A DNA stretch of 37,568 nucleotides from Planctomycetota bacterium (GCA_024276655.1 JAJRWU010000230.1:1-37568), one strand, 5' to 3'; shown: positions 7,822 to 16,376, counted from the stretch's first letter. Notes: generated by a model not told the origin, from the letters alone. Numbers and translations are program-made.

Positions 7822-9141
7822 CTAATCGGTGAGCATCACACGCTGGCGAAACGCGCTGGAAGGCAGCCGCACGCCGGCCGATTCCAGCCGACTCATGAAC
7901 ATCGGGCGAATGCCGGTCGATTCGAATCGGCCGCGCGCCCGCCCTGATTCATCAATCCCTTCCTGCTCATACTTGTAAATGTCTTGCAAGACAATCGTGT
8001 CTTGCTCCATGCCGACCACTTCCGTGATATGCGTTACTTTGCGAGGACCGCCCTGCAAACGACTGGCCTGCACGACAAGATCGATCGCGCTGGCCATTTG
8101 GGTTCGCATGGCCTTAATGGGCATTTCAAAACCGGCCATCATGATCATGGTTTCGATACGCGCCAGGGCGTCGCGCGGGGTGTTGGCGTGGCAGGTGGTC
8201 ATCGACCCTTCATGGCCGGTGTTCATGGCTTGCAGCATATCGAGCGTTTCCGCGCCACGACATTCGCCGATGATGATCCGTTCAGGACGCATACGCAGGG
8301 CGTTTTTCACCAAGTCGGTCGCGGTGACGGCGCCCTTGCCTTCGATATTCGGAGGCCGTGTTTCCAAACGCACCACGTGGTCTTGTTGCAATTGCAGTTC
8401 GGCTGCGTCTTCAATCGTGATGATGCGGTCTTCGTTCGAGATAAAACTCGAAAGCGTATTGAGCAAGGTCGTTTTTCCGGAGCCGGTGCCGCCGGAAATC
8501 ACGATGTTCAGCCGCGCCTTCATCGCCCCTTCCAGGAGCATCACCATTTCCGGCGTGAACGCCTTGTAGTTGAGCAGATCTTCGAGCTTGAGCGGGTTCG
8601 AGCCAAAACGGCGAATGGAAACCGCCGCTCCGTCCAACGCCAGCGGAGGAATGACCGCGTTCACGCGGGAGCCGTCTTCCAGGCGAGCGTCGACCATCGG
8701 GCAAACTTCATCCACCCGTCGTCCGACCTTTGATACAATCCGATCAATGATTTGCAGCAGGTGCGCGTTGTCGCGAAATTCAACGTCTGATTTATCCATT
8801 CTGCCGCGACGCTCAACATAAATGTTCTTGGGGCCGTTGATCAGAATATCGCTGATCGATTCATCCTTGAGCAACAACTCGAGCGGACCCAGGCCAAAGG
8901 TTTCGTCCAATACTTCGTCGATTAGTCGATCGCGTTCTCCCCGATTCAAGAGTGAATCTTCGGTATCGCAGAGGTGCTCCACGACCAAGCGGATTTCCCG
9001 CCGGAGCACATCTCCCTTGAGTTCGCCGACCTTGCTGAGGTCCAGCTTATCGACCAACTTGCCGTGGATGCGCCGCTTGAGCACCTCGAACTCTTCCGCT
9101 CGGCTGTTTCCCGCCGGCGTCGCATTGGTTAAACCTGCCAT
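7822..9141 (-). CDS. cpaF: CpaF/TadA-type pilus assembly ATPase
   Basis: About 439 residues from the chosen ATG; an in-frame TTG at 9171 would add 10. ATG is preferred because AGGAG lies upstream, though about 14 bases away, and nothing ribosome-binding-like precedes the TTG. The VirB11/CpaF secretion-ATPase fold is clear: N-terminal helical part with FGLGPLELLL and DILINGP, Walker A GGTGSGKTT (about residue 217), the Asp box region ITIEDAAELQ, the Walker B region RIIIGECRGAE, and the His box TGHEGSMTTCHAN. It hydrolyses ATP in the cytoplasm to drive pilin insertion through TadB/TadC. Pilin, prepilin peptidase, secretin and TadZ genes are not in this window. Confidence 0.95.
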   Translation of the reverse strand: MAGLTNATPAGNSRAEEFEVLKRRIHGKLVDKLDLSKVGELKGDVLRREIRLVVEHLCDTEDSLLNRGERDRLIDEVLDETFGLGPLELLLKDESISDILINGPKNIYVERRGRMDKSDVEFRDNAHLLQIIDRIVSKVGRRVDEVCPMVDARLEDGSRVNAVIPPLALDGAAVSIRRFGSNPLKLEDLLNYKAFTPEMVMLLEGAMKARLNIVISGGTGSGKTTLLNTLSSFISNEDRIITIEDAAELQLQQDHVVRLETRPPNIEGKGAVTATDLVKNALRMRPERIIIGECRGAETLDMLQAMNTGHEGSMTTCHANTPRDALARIETMIMMAGFEMPIKAMRTQMASAIDLVVQASRLQGGPRKVTHITEVVGMEQDTIVLQDIYKYEQEGIDESGRARGRFESTGIRPMFMSRLESAGVRLPSSAFRQRVMLTD

Positions 9142-9581
9142 GAGTTGTTCGGTTGCTCCTGCTTGCGTCAAATGAGTGTTGCGTGTTGTAATATTGCTAA
9201 ATGTTAGGAATGAATTTCGGGATGGCTGCGGTCGAAAAACGCAGTGCTTCCGGTTTTCGGTTGGGATCGGGCACTTCGGTCAAACAACTATAGATTGAAT
9301 AAAATGACTGCGCGTCCGAAATTCGATACCTGCAAGAAGAAGAGCCTTTCGACACTACCGGCGCAACGCACTTCCAACAGCGGCGTTAAAGCATAGCTCG
9401 CAGCCAATGCTCCGATGCGGCAACGAGGATACTGTTTCGATTGCTTTTAGCGATTTTCGCCGGTAAGAAGGATTTTGCAGCCTTTGCCGCCGCGCCAGCG
9501 ATAGCTCGCCGAACCCATGTTGGAGTGCATGCTTTAGTGATCGATCCGAAAATTTCCGCCGTCATCCCCGCGTAGGCGGGA
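9142..9581. other. Non-coding region upstream of cpaF
   Basis: About 440 bases without a supportable gene. It should contain the promoter of the minus-strand tad genes, but no confident -35/-10 pair could be picked. Close to the right end, 9558-9581 carries the hairpin-forming sequence CCCGCGTAGGCGGG with a TCATCC lead-in. A second copy of this dispersed sequence lies near 16245. Confidence 0.5.
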
Positions 9582-10007
9582 ACCTGTTGTTTATACATAA
9601 GTCATTCGCCAACCCGCCAAGTTTTTTCACCAGGGACGTGAGATTCGCGCCGCCGATTGAAGCAAGAAGGCGTTCGTAGCAGGCAAGAGTTCGTTACAAG
9701 CCGGAGGCTTGGCAGCCATTAGCCGGCGGTCAGCGCAGCGCCACCGCCGGTATCGGCCGCGCACCAACTCCCGCATCCCGGCGGGATGCGAGGATGCAGC
9801 GGTCGGAACGGCGGCGTCCCATTGCCAGAGCGCCGCTGGCATCCCTCCAGGAGGAGGCGTTTCCGCGTTTCGATCCTCCGGTGGTGTTCGCTGCGCTCGA
9901 CCACCGGCTAACGGCTTGAATCCCTCCGGGATATATTTTCAGGCGAACGCCGCCGCTTGAAGGACCTGCGGATCCGGCGCCGAAAAAACTTATGTATAAA
10001 CAACAGG
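9582..10007. repeat. 426-bp element with perfect 20-bp terminal inverted repeats, containing a hairpin array
   Basis: The ends 9582-9601 and 9988-10007 are exact reverse complements over 20 bases (CCTGTTGTTTATACATAAGT and its complement). Inside is a series of short hairpins: AAGCC-GGA-GGCTT (9698-9710), CCGGCGGT/ACCGCCGG (9723-9730, 9743-9750), CGCATCCC-GGC-GGGATGCG (9772-9790), CCGGTGGT/ACCACCGG (9878-9885, 9900-9907), ATCCC-TCC-GGGAT (9920-9932). No transposase or other gene is evident inside, and no target-site duplication is obvious at the edges. It looks like a non-autonomous, MITE-like element or a composite of REP-type hairpins. Its right end abuts a 49-bp repeat also found at 13264. 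Confidence 0.6.
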
Positions 10008-10018
10008 GCGGCGGTGAA

Positions 10019-10067
10019 CCATCCCACGCTCTGGCGAGCATGGCTACGACACTAATTTTCCGCTCGA
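10019..10067. repeat. 49-bp dispersed repeat, copy 1
   Basis: 49 bases starting CCATCCCACGCTCTGGCGAG are identical to 13264-13312. In the second copy the repeat is the right half of a stem-loop; here the left arm is missing and the 426-bp inverted-repeat element sits in that position. It lies between that element and the 3' end of the glycosyltransferase gene. Confidence 0.85.
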
Positions 10068-10129
10068 AGCTAAGTTGTTTTCCGCCGCTCGCATAACACC
10101 ATTGCACGGAATAGATCTAGGACAGGTGC

Positions 10130-11209
10130 TTACGCCGCGCGGCGGGCTTGCTGGTAGAGTTGCAGCGTGTCGTGGGTGAAGCCATCGATGTTGAAGTGTT
10201 CGGCGATGCGCCGCGCGGCGGAGTCGGCGTACGTGCGGCGTAATTCGGGCTGTTGTTGGAGTTTTCGAATCGCGGCGGCGAGCGCCGGAGGGTCGTCGGG
10301 CGGCACCACCAGACCGTCGCGTTGGTGGCGAACAAGCTCCGGCAAGCCGCCGACATCGCTGACCACCGGGCAGACGCCTCCGCGCATGGCTTCCATAATG
10401 GCCTTGCCGAAACCCTCCTTGCGCGAGGGCAGAACACAGATATCGAATGCGGCTTGCAGGCGTACGGCGTCGGAGCGGAATCCCAATAGTTGAACGCGTC
10501 CCGCGAGACGAGGATCTTGCGCGAGCTTCACAATATTTTTGTCTCGCACGGCGCCAACCAGCACCCAGCGTATGTCGTTGCAGTGAGCCAACTCCAGCGC
10601 GGCGCGCAGCAGCACATCGACTCCCTTCACCGGCCGAATGTTGCCCACGAACCCGACCACGAAGGCGTCGTCGGCGATTTCCAGTTCGCGCCGCACGACT
10701 TGGCGAGAAGCAAGAGCGCCATTCTCGGCCGACGCCAAATAGATGGTCTTGAGTTTTTCGGGCGCCACGCCGCTGGCTTTCATCGCCTCGAACGTGCAGT
10801 TGGAAATACAAGCCAATCCCGACAACCGAGGGTGCAAATAGGTCAGCCACGAAGCCGGGTCCCAACGATGAATACGGTCGATCACGCCGCGAAAGCCGAC
10901 CACAGACGGTTTGCTGGAAAATCCGGTCGTGGCCAATAATACATTGGCCAGCGTTTTGCTGGTGAATGCGTGAACGACGTCGAATCGGCCCTCTGACAAC
11001 CTGCGCCGCAGGCGGAGTATGGCGTTGAAATCTAACTTCGCTCGCGTGCGGAATTGGGAAACCGACACGCCCGCCGCCTGCAACTGGGGAAAGCGGCGGC
11101 AACGCATGGAGCAAAACACTTGCAGGTCGATGTCGGGGCGCTGGTGCAGCCGCAAGGCGAGATGCATTTCCGATTCGTCAATCCCGTCGAAGACGAGCAG
11201 CAATTTCAT
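10130..11209 (-). CDS. Glycosyltransferase family 4 (GT-B fold)
   Basis: 359 residues. The N-terminal half is a sugar-acceptor domain beginning KLLLVFDGIDESE. The C-terminal half is the nucleotide-sugar domain: VGFVGNIRPVKGVDVLL (about residues 190-206), VLLGFRSDAV-like loop, and the catalytic EX7E region KEGFGKAIMEAM, then SDVGGLPELV. This is the Glycos_transf_1/GT4 layout, retaining enzyme. It probably adds a sugar from a nucleotide donor to a polysaccharide or lipid acceptor at the cytoplasmic face; the substrate cannot be read from sequence. AGGAAA lies 8 bases before the ATG. It stands alone between non-coding regions, divergent from the next gene. Confidence 0.9.
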   Translation of the reverse strand: MKLLLVFDGIDESEMHLALRLHQRPDIDLQVFCSMRCRRFPQLQAAGVSVSQFRTRAKLDFNAILRLRRRLSEGRFDVVHAFTSKTLANVLLATTGFSSKPSVVGFRGVIDRIHRWDPASWLTYLHPRLSGLACISNCTFEAMKASGVAPEKLKTIYLASAENGALASRQVVRRELEIADDAFVVGFVGNIRPVKGVDVLLRAALELAHCNDIRWVLVGAVRDKNIVKLAQDPRLAGRVQLLGFRSDAVRLQAAFDICVLPSRKEGFGKAIMEAMRGGVCPVVSDVGGLPELVRHQRDGLVVPPDDPPALAAAIRKLQQQPELRRTYADSAARRIAEHFNIDGFTHDTLQLYQQARRAA

Positions 11210-11440
11210 AGTGCGTTTCCTGACGGAATGACGCGTGTTTTAAGAGACATGGCGTGTTTTTCGTTGAACGGCAAGCCGTGGGAAGTCTGTTTCACCCCCT
11301 GAGATATCAGATTGGCCCCCAGGTGTAAATCTTGAAAATTTTCCTGGCTCTAATAGCCCATTACCAGGTCTTGCCTTGAGGAAAGCTTCGCGATCAAGCA
11401 AAATGGCGGTAACAATGACTCAACGCCGGTTGTTGCGAGG
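11210..11440. other. Divergent intergenic region
   Basis: Together with the leader element that follows, this spacer must hold promoters for the leftward glycosyltransferase gene and the rightward VCBS gene. No confident promoter hexamers could be assigned and no small gene is supported. Confidence 0.4.
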
Positions 11441-11483
11441 AACCCCCCCGGATTTTTGTAAATGCCGGGATTTTAATTCGGCA
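11441..11483 (+). promoter_or_regulatory. Shared hairpin leader element, copy A
   Basis: The 21-nt inverted repeat TGCCGGGATTTTAATTCGGCA (11463-11483; stem TGCCG/CGGCA) matches 19 of 21 positions of 23558-23578. The preceding ~20 bases (AAC, a C-run, then ATTT and AAA) are also similar. It ends 43 bases before the ATG of the CxxCH-bearing VCBS gene; copy B ends 42 bases before the other exported CxxCH gene. In this copy CCCGG (11447-11451) could pair with CCGGG (11465-11469), competing with the main stem. It could be an operator, a promoter element or an RNA leader structure. Confidence 0.5.
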
Positions 11484-11526
11484 AACGAAGCGCGAGGTTC
11501 GCGCCGGAACTTATGAGAGCAAACGA

Positions 11527-13101
11527 ATGAGTTTCAAAACGCGAGTCCTTTTGCCGCTCGCCTTGCTGGGGTGTCTGGGAATCGTGGTTGCGGCGGCGAT
11601 CCCGTGGCGGGCCGATCGGCAAACCGCGCCGACGTCGAAGAGCGCATCGGCGCCCCCAAGCGACCAGAGCAAGATCGAGATCGCGCAACTGGAGCCTCGG
11701 GTCGCGGCGTTTTGTGGCGATTGCCATGCGGTCCCGCTTGCTGCGAGTTTTCCTCGCGATGGCTGGTATCATGAAGTCAATCGCGGTTTTGATTTCTACT
11801 ACGCATCGAACCGAACCGATCTCAAACCGCCGCCGAAAAAAGATGTGTTGGCCTATTATCGACATCTGGCGCCGCGGGAACTCCCGCTCCCCGACGTTTC
11901 GCCGGAGACGGCTCAGCGAATTCTCAAATTTCGAAAAATGGAAGTTGCAATTCCCTTTGACGGGAAGAAAGCGGCGCCGGCGGTGGCGCATCTCAACTGG
12001 GTTGCCGGTCCAGACGGCCAGGCTGATGAAAACGCCCTGTTTTTGTGCGATATGCGTTCGGGCGTGTATCAGGAAATTTTCCTCGGCGGCGGTCGAGTGA
12101 AAATGGGCCGGCAGGCGCTGCTCGACAATCCTTGCCATTCCGAGCCGACCGATCTCGACGGCGATGGCGTGGTCGATTTCGTGCTCGCCGATCTGGGAAG
12201 TATGCTGCCTGAAGATCATCATCGTGGCCGCGTGATGTGGCTTTCCGGCAAGCGTTGGGCCCAGCCGATCGAACTAGCCGCCGGTTTTGGCCGCGTGGCC
12301 GACGTGCGCCCCGGCGACTTCAACCAAGATGGCGCCATCGATCTGATCGTGGCGGTATTCGGTTGGCAAACCACCGGGGAGATTGTCTTACTCACCAATA
12401 CCGGGGAGATAAAACAAGGCGTTCCCCAATTTCGGACCACATCGGTCGACCCTCGGCATGGAACGATCCATACGCCGGTGTTTGATTTTAATAGCGATGG
12501 CCGTTTGGATTTCGTCAGCGTGTTGGGGCAGGAACATGAAGCGGTGGAGTTGTTTCTCAATGAAGGCCAGAACGGCTTTCGCCGAGAGCGGCTGTTTTCC
12601 GGCAACGATCCTGCGTTCGGTTCGAGCGGTATCGAATTGGTTGACCTCGACCAAGATGGCGACCAAGACATCCTCTACACAAACGGAGATACACTCGACA
12701 GCTTTTATTTGAAGCCGTACCACGCGGTCCATTGGCTGGAAAATCAGGGAGAATTCCGCTGGCGCGATCATGTTCTGGCGCGCATGCCGGGGGTGCATCG
12801 GGCGTTGGCCGGCGACCTCGACCAAGACGGCGATCTTGATATCGTGGCGGCCGCGAGCGTGTCGGGAACTCTGATGAGCACGCACGGCGAAACGCCGCTC
12901 GATTCTATCATCTGGTTGGAGCAAACCGACCCCGGCAAGTTTGTCCGGCATGCCCTGGAGCGGCAAGATTGTCGGCATGTGGCGTTGGAAATGGCGGACT
13001 TCGACCACGACGGCGACCTCGACCTGGCCGTGGGTAATTTTTCCTCGGCCCCACGCTCCGACCTCACCATCTGGTGGAACGAAACGCCGGCGGCCAAGTA
13101 G
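11527..13101 (+). CDS. Exported VCBS/FG-GAP repeat protein with N-terminal CxxCH haem motif
   Basis: 524 residues. A signal anchor or signal peptide covers about residues 7-25 (LLPLALLGCLGIVVAAA). Soon after it comes CGDCH (residues 63-67), the covalent haem c attachment motif. From about residue 200 onward are repeated calcium-loop motifs: DLDGDGVVDFVL, DFNQDGAIDLIV, DFNSDGRLDFVS, DLDQDGDQDILY, DLDQDGDLDIVA and DFDHDGDLDLAV, predicting a propeller. The product is likely periplasmic or surface-exposed, with a single c-type haem preceding the propeller; similar architectures are common in Planctomycetota but lack a defined role. The ATG lies 43 bases after the hairpin leader. A REP-like doublet begins 7 bases after the stop. 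Confidence 0.9.
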   Translation: MSFKTRVLLPLALLGCLGIVVAAAIPWRADRQTAPTSKSASAPPSDQSKIEIAQLEPRVAAFCGDCHAVPLAASFPRDGWYHEVNRGFDFYYASNRTDLKPPPKKDVLAYYRHLAPRELPLPDVSPETAQRILKFRKMEVAIPFDGKKAAPAVAHLNWVAGPDGQADENALFLCDMRSGVYQEIFLGGGRVKMGRQALLDNPCHSEPTDLDGDGVVDFVLADLGSMLPEDHHRGRVMWLSGKRWAQPIELAAGFGRVADVRPGDFNQDGAIDLIVAVFGWQTTGEIVLLTNTGEIKQGVPQFRTTSVDPRHGTIHTPVFDFNSDGRLDFVSVLGQEHEAVELFLNEGQNGFRRERLFSGNDPAFGSSGIELVDLDQDGDQDILYTNGDTLDSFYLKPYHAVHWLENQGEFRWRDHVLARMPGVHRALAGDLDQDGDLDIVAAASVSGTLMSTHGETPLDSIIWLEQTDPGKFVRHALERQDCRHVALEMADFDHDGDLDLAVGNFSSAPRSDLTIWWNETPAAK

Positions 13102-13107
13102 ACCGCG

Positions 13108-13181
13108 CCGTTGGAGTTCAGCCTTCAGGCTGTTTGCAGGGGTACACAGAAGAAAACATGCTGAAGCATGAACTCCAACGG
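13108..13181. repeat. REP-like doublet (two hairpins inside a 13-bp inverted repeat)
   Basis: CCGTTGGAGTTCA (13108-13120) and its exact complement TGAACTCCAACGG (13169-13181) bound a 74-nt unit. Next to each arm is a small hairpin: CAGCC-TTCA-GGCTG (13119-13132) and CATGC-TGAA-GCATG (13157-13170). The same 13-mer occurs at 5761 and 16342. The arrangement is that of paired REP/BIME elements and sits just after the VCBS gene stop. Confidence 0.8.
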
Positions 13182-13227
13182 TGGATGTCTTACCGGTAAG
13201 CGGTTGATAAATAACTGTCGCTTTTGT

Positions 13228-13312
13228 GTAGCCATCGTCGCCAGACGGTGGATGAGCGATGGGCCATCCCACGCTCTGGCGAGCATGGCTACGACACTAA
13301 TTTTCCGCTCGA
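13228..13312. repeat. Stem-loop containing 49-bp dispersed repeat, copy 2
   Basis: Arms 13228-13245 (GTAGCCATCGTCGCCAGA) and 13275-13292 are complementary at 16 of 18 positions, giving a long hairpin. Bases 13264-13312 are identical to 10019-10067. The sequence GCGGTTGATAAAT flanks it on both sides (13200-13212 and 13319-13331) as a direct repeat, which could mark an insertion unit. Confidence 0.75.
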
Positions 13313-13333
13313 TGCCTAGCGGTTGATAAATTT

Positions 13334-15085
13334 TCAACTGCCGGGAAGCAGTTTCTTGAAGTCTTCCCACGCGCGCGTATTGGCCACGTCGTTTTTGGTC
13401 AGGCCGGCGCGGCGTGCTTGCAGCACGCCGAAGCGTAGAACATCGAGCCCGGCGGTGGAGTGAGCGTCGGAATTGATCACGATCGGCACGCCGTGGCTTT
13501 TCGCGGCGGCGCAGTGAATTTCGTTGAGGTCGAGCCGCGCCGGGTTGGCGTTGAGTTCGAGCATTTTTCCCCAGCGCGCGGCGGCTTGAATGACGGCGTC
13601 GATGTCGACATCGTACGGTTCGCGGCGGTTGATCAAACGGCCGGTCGGGTGGCCGATCGCGCTCACATACGGATTCGCCAACGCGCCGAGTATGCGTTCC
13701 GTGATTTGTGCTCGCGATTGCCGCTGGCCGTAATGCACGCTGGCCACGACCCAATCGGCCTGGGCGAGCACTTCGTCGATGATATCCATGCCGCCGGCTT
13801 CGAGAATATCGCACTCCACGCCCTTGAGTAGTTGGAAGGCGTCGCCAAATTGTTCGTTGAGACGGTCGACTTCTTTCCATTGCGCGAGCAACCTTTTTTC
13901 GTCCAAGCCGCCCGCCATCGACACGCGTTGGGAATGGTCGGTGATCACAATATACGCCAGCCCGCGGCTCTGGGCGGCGGCGGCCATTTCCTCCAGCGAA
14001 GCGTTGCCATCGGAGGCGGTGGTGTGCATGTGTAGGTCGCCGCGGAGGTCGGAAACCTCGATCAATTGCGGCAAGGGGCCCTGCTGGGCGAGGGTGAATT
14101 CCAACCTTGCTTCACGCAACTCCGGCGGAAACAGCGGCAGGCCGAGCGCCGCATAGACGCTTTGCTCCGTGGCGCCGGCAAGGTACTCACTCGCTTGCTC
14201 TTTATCTTCCCCTGCCTGATCCGACATGCGAAACACGCCATATTCATTGACGCGCAAACCTTGCTTCCTGGCCAGACCGCGCACCACGACATTATGCTCC
14301 TTGGAGCCGGTGAAATATTGCAGGGCGGCGCCGAACGATTTCGTCGGCACGACACGGAGGTCGATTTGAAACGAGCCGCTGATCCGGATCGACATTTTCG
14401 TGTCGCCGCGTGCGATAACCTCGGCGCCGCTCTCGAAGGCTGCGAAGTGGTTCATCACGTGAGCGGCGTTTTGGGAAACGACCAGCAGATCAAGATCGCC
14501 CACGGTTTCCTTGCCACGACGATAACTGCCGGCCATGCTCATGTTTTCGATGGCGCCGCAAGTGTTCATATGCGCCAGCAACGCCTGCACGATGTCGTCG
14601 GCGGCCGACCAATAAATGCGTTGATTGGCCGCTTCGGCAATGCTCAAACCCTTGAGAATGGTTTCCTCGGTTTTGGCGCCGAAGCCTTTCAGTTCCCGCA
14701 CGTGCTTCATCTCGCAGGCGGCGCGAACATCGCCGAGCGTTTTGACGCCCAACTCCTTGTAGAGCACGGCCGCTTTCTTGGGCCCCAAACCGGGAATGCG
14801 CAGTAAGTCGAGCACGCTTTCGGGCACGGCTCGTTGAAGCTCGCGGAGCATTTCAAGTTCGCCCGATTCCACCAGCGTGAGACATTTTTGGGCCAGGTCC
14901 TTACCGACGCCGTCGATTTCGGTGAGTGATCGGCCGGCGGCGATGATGTTCTCCACCGGCTCCGCTAAATCGCGAATGGCCCGCGCCCCGCGACGATAAG
15001 CCCGAATGCGAAAGGCGTTGGCGCCTTGGAATTCCAATAAATCAGAGATTTGCTCAAAAACGCCGGCAATTTGAGTGTTGTTCAT
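13334..15085 (-). CDS. polX: DNA polymerase/3'-5' exonuclease PolX
   Basis: 583 residues, the normal size of bacterial PolX. It has helix-hairpin-helix segments IDGVGKDLA (57-65) and IPGLGPKKA (97-105). The family X nucleotidyltransferase core has GSYRRG (186-191), paired Asp in GDLDLL (197, 199) and a third Asp in FQIDLR (242). A C-terminal PHP phosphoesterase domain starts near residue 348 with [12 protein letters not shown], followed by ITDHS, GVECDI, ASVHYG, IGHPTGR and NSDAHS, all metal-binding motifs. It fills short gaps in base-excision repair, with the PHP domain giving 3'-5' exonuclease activity. It starts 12 bases after the GTPase gene on the same strand, suggesting one transcript. 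Confidence 0.97.
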   Translation of the reverse strand: MNNTQIAGVFEQISDLLEFQGANAFRIRAYRRGARAIRDLAEPVENIIAAGRSLTEIDGVGKDLAQKCLTLVESGELEMLRELQRAVPESVLDLLRIPGLGPKKAAVLYKELGVKTLGDVRAACEMKHVRELKGFGAKTEETILKGLSIAEAANQRIYWSAADDIVQALLAHMNTCGAIENMSMAGSYRRGKETVGDLDLLVVSQNAAHVMNHFAAFESGAEVIARGDTKMSIRISGSFQIDLRVVPTKSFGAALQYFTGSKEHNVVVRGLARKQGLRVNEYGVFRMSDQAGEDKEQASEYLAGATEQSVYAALGLPLFPPELREARLEFTLAQQGPLPQLIEVSDLRGDLHMHTTASDGNASLEEMAAAAQSRGLAYIVITDHSQRVSMAGGLDEKRLLAQWKEVDRLNEQFGDAFQLLKGVECDILEAGGMDIIDEVLAQADWVVASVHYGQRQSRAQITERILGALANPYVSAIGHPTGRLINRREPYDVDIDAVIQAAARWGKMLELNANPARLDLNEIHCAAAKSHGVPIVINSDAHSTAGLDVLRFGVLQARRAGLTKNDVANTRAWEDFKKLLPGS

Positions 15086-15097
15086 CGAAGGATCTCT

Positions 15098-16090
15098 CTA
15101 AACGTGCAGCTCGACGATGTCTTGGTCGTGCAAGACGTAATCGGCCCGCACCCTCTCTCCCGGATGCACATGGCTTCCCCACACGCGGGCGCCTTTCAAA
15201 CGGCGGGCCAGATCGCGATGGACCAGCTCCGCGACATCGGCCAACACGCCGCCGCGGCGGATAGTGAATGGCTTGGTGAAATCGGGCTCCTTGGCCGTGG
15301 GCGCCTTGGTGTACACGCGGACGACGTCCATCGCGGTGTAAATCGTATGACGCAAGGTAGCCAAACCCTCACCGGTTTGGCAAGAGACACACACCTCTGG
15401 AACTTCGAAGGGATGGAATTCGTGCAGCAAGGCCAGGCGGTCGGGCGCGGCTGGGTCGTCCCATTTATTGACGACGAGCATGGCTTGCGTGTAGGCAACG
15501 CCGATATCGTTTTCGTCCAGGTGCGAGACGCGCGCCAGCCGGGTTTTGGCGGCTTGCAGGCGGGCGAGCACTTCGCCGCATGCGTCGACGCCCGCATCGG
15601 CGCCGGCGTCAAACACCAGCAAAGCTAGTTCGGCGCCGCGCAGCAAACTCAGCACTTCGGGTTCGAGTAGGTCGGCGGTGATCGGCGGCGTATCGACCAA
15701 CTGCACCAGCACATCTTCCCAGGACATCATGCCGGGCGTTGGCCGGCGGGTGGTGAACGGGTACGGGGCGACTTCCGGCGTGGCGTGTGTCAAACTCGCC
15801 AGCAAGCGGCTCTTGCCGGCGTTGGGGCCTCCCACGAGAATGGCGCGGCCGGCGCCCTGGCGGGCCAAACGCGCGGCGGCCGCGCGTTTGGGCGCGGCTT
15901 GTGTTTGCAGAATTTCTTTCTTGGTCTTGCTGATTTTGCGTTTCAGCTCGGCCTGTAATTTTTCCGACCCCTTGTGCTTGGGCGCTTCACGAAACATGTC
16001 CTCCAAACAGAGCAACTCTTCCTGAATGGTGGCCGCTTGTCGGTATTTTTCCTCGGCCTTCAGATATTTGATGGTCAGATTCGCAGGCAC
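15098..16090 (-). CDS. DRG/Obg-like GTPase with C-terminal TGS domain
   Basis: 330 residues with a GTG start. The N-terminal ~75 residues form a charged helical region as in DRG proteins. The GTPase core has G1 GGPNAGKS (87-94), a switch region with PFTTRRPTPG, G3 DTPP (133-136) and G4 NKWD. The last ~70 residues (from about PFTIRRGGVLADVAELVH) match a TGS domain and end HDQDIVELHV. G3 normally reads DxxG; here the Gly is replaced by Pro, which may slow or alter hydrolysis. The likely role is in ribosome or translation quality control, inferred from the family. Its start lacks a clear ribosome-binding site, and it precedes polX by 12 bases. Confidence 0.88.
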   Translation of the reverse strand: MPANLTIKYLKAEEKYRQAATIQEELLCLEDMFREAPKHKGSEKLQAELKRKISKTKKEILQTQAAPKRAAAARLARQGAGRAILVGGPNAGKSRLLASLTHATPEVAPYPFTTRRPTPGMMSWEDVLVQLVDTPPITADLLEPEVLSLLRGAELALLVFDAGADAGVDACGEVLARLQAAKTRLARVSHLDENDIGVAYTQAMLVVNKWDDPAAPDRLALLHEFHPFEVPEVCVSCQTGEGLATLRHTIYTAMDVVRVYTKAPTAKEPDFTKPFTIRRGGVLADVAELVHRDLARRLKGARVWGSHVHPGERVRADYVLHDQDIVELHV

Positions 16091-16130
16091 GGGCGTTTGT
16101 TCTCTGTGCGAGTCGTTTACGTGGACCGCA

Positions 16131-16370
16131 TCGTTGGAGTACGCGCCGTTGGAGCGTACGCTTTAGCGTGCGTCGTAAGGCGAGCGGCAGATGAAAAGTA
16201 ACCTAATACAAGCACGAAGCGCAAGCGAGTGAATCAGCAAACGGTCATTCCCGCGTAGGCGGACCCCAAAAAAACTCTCGGACTCCCGCTGCGTGCGGGT
16301 AAGTTATTTCCCGCCGCTCGCCTAAAAAACATGCTAAAGCATGAACTCCAACGGCGCACGCTCCAACGGC
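16131..16370. repeat. Composite repeat bounded by inverted GTTGGAG tandem copies
   Basis: The left side has two GTTGGAG copies (16133-16139 and 16148-16154), the second leading into hairpin CGTACGC-TTTA-GCGTGCG (16155-16172). The right side mirrors it: hairpin CATGC-TAAA-GCATG (16330-16343), TGAACTCCAACGG (16342-16354), then CTCCAACGG again (16361-16369). Between them are other dispersed sequences: ACGAAGCGCAAGCGAGTGAA near 16214, CCCGCGTAGGCGG near 16250, and CCCGCCGCTCGCCTAA near 16311 (compare 10081 and, inverted, 19899). The unit ends 7 bases before the TRAP permease stop. No gene is supported inside. Confidence 0.7.
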
Positions 16371-16376
16371 GCGTTA

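Noticed and set aside
9558-16270. Repeats here as a CRISPR array
   Set aside because: No regularly spaced identical repeats with unique spacers occur anywhere; the copies are dispersed or directly tandem.
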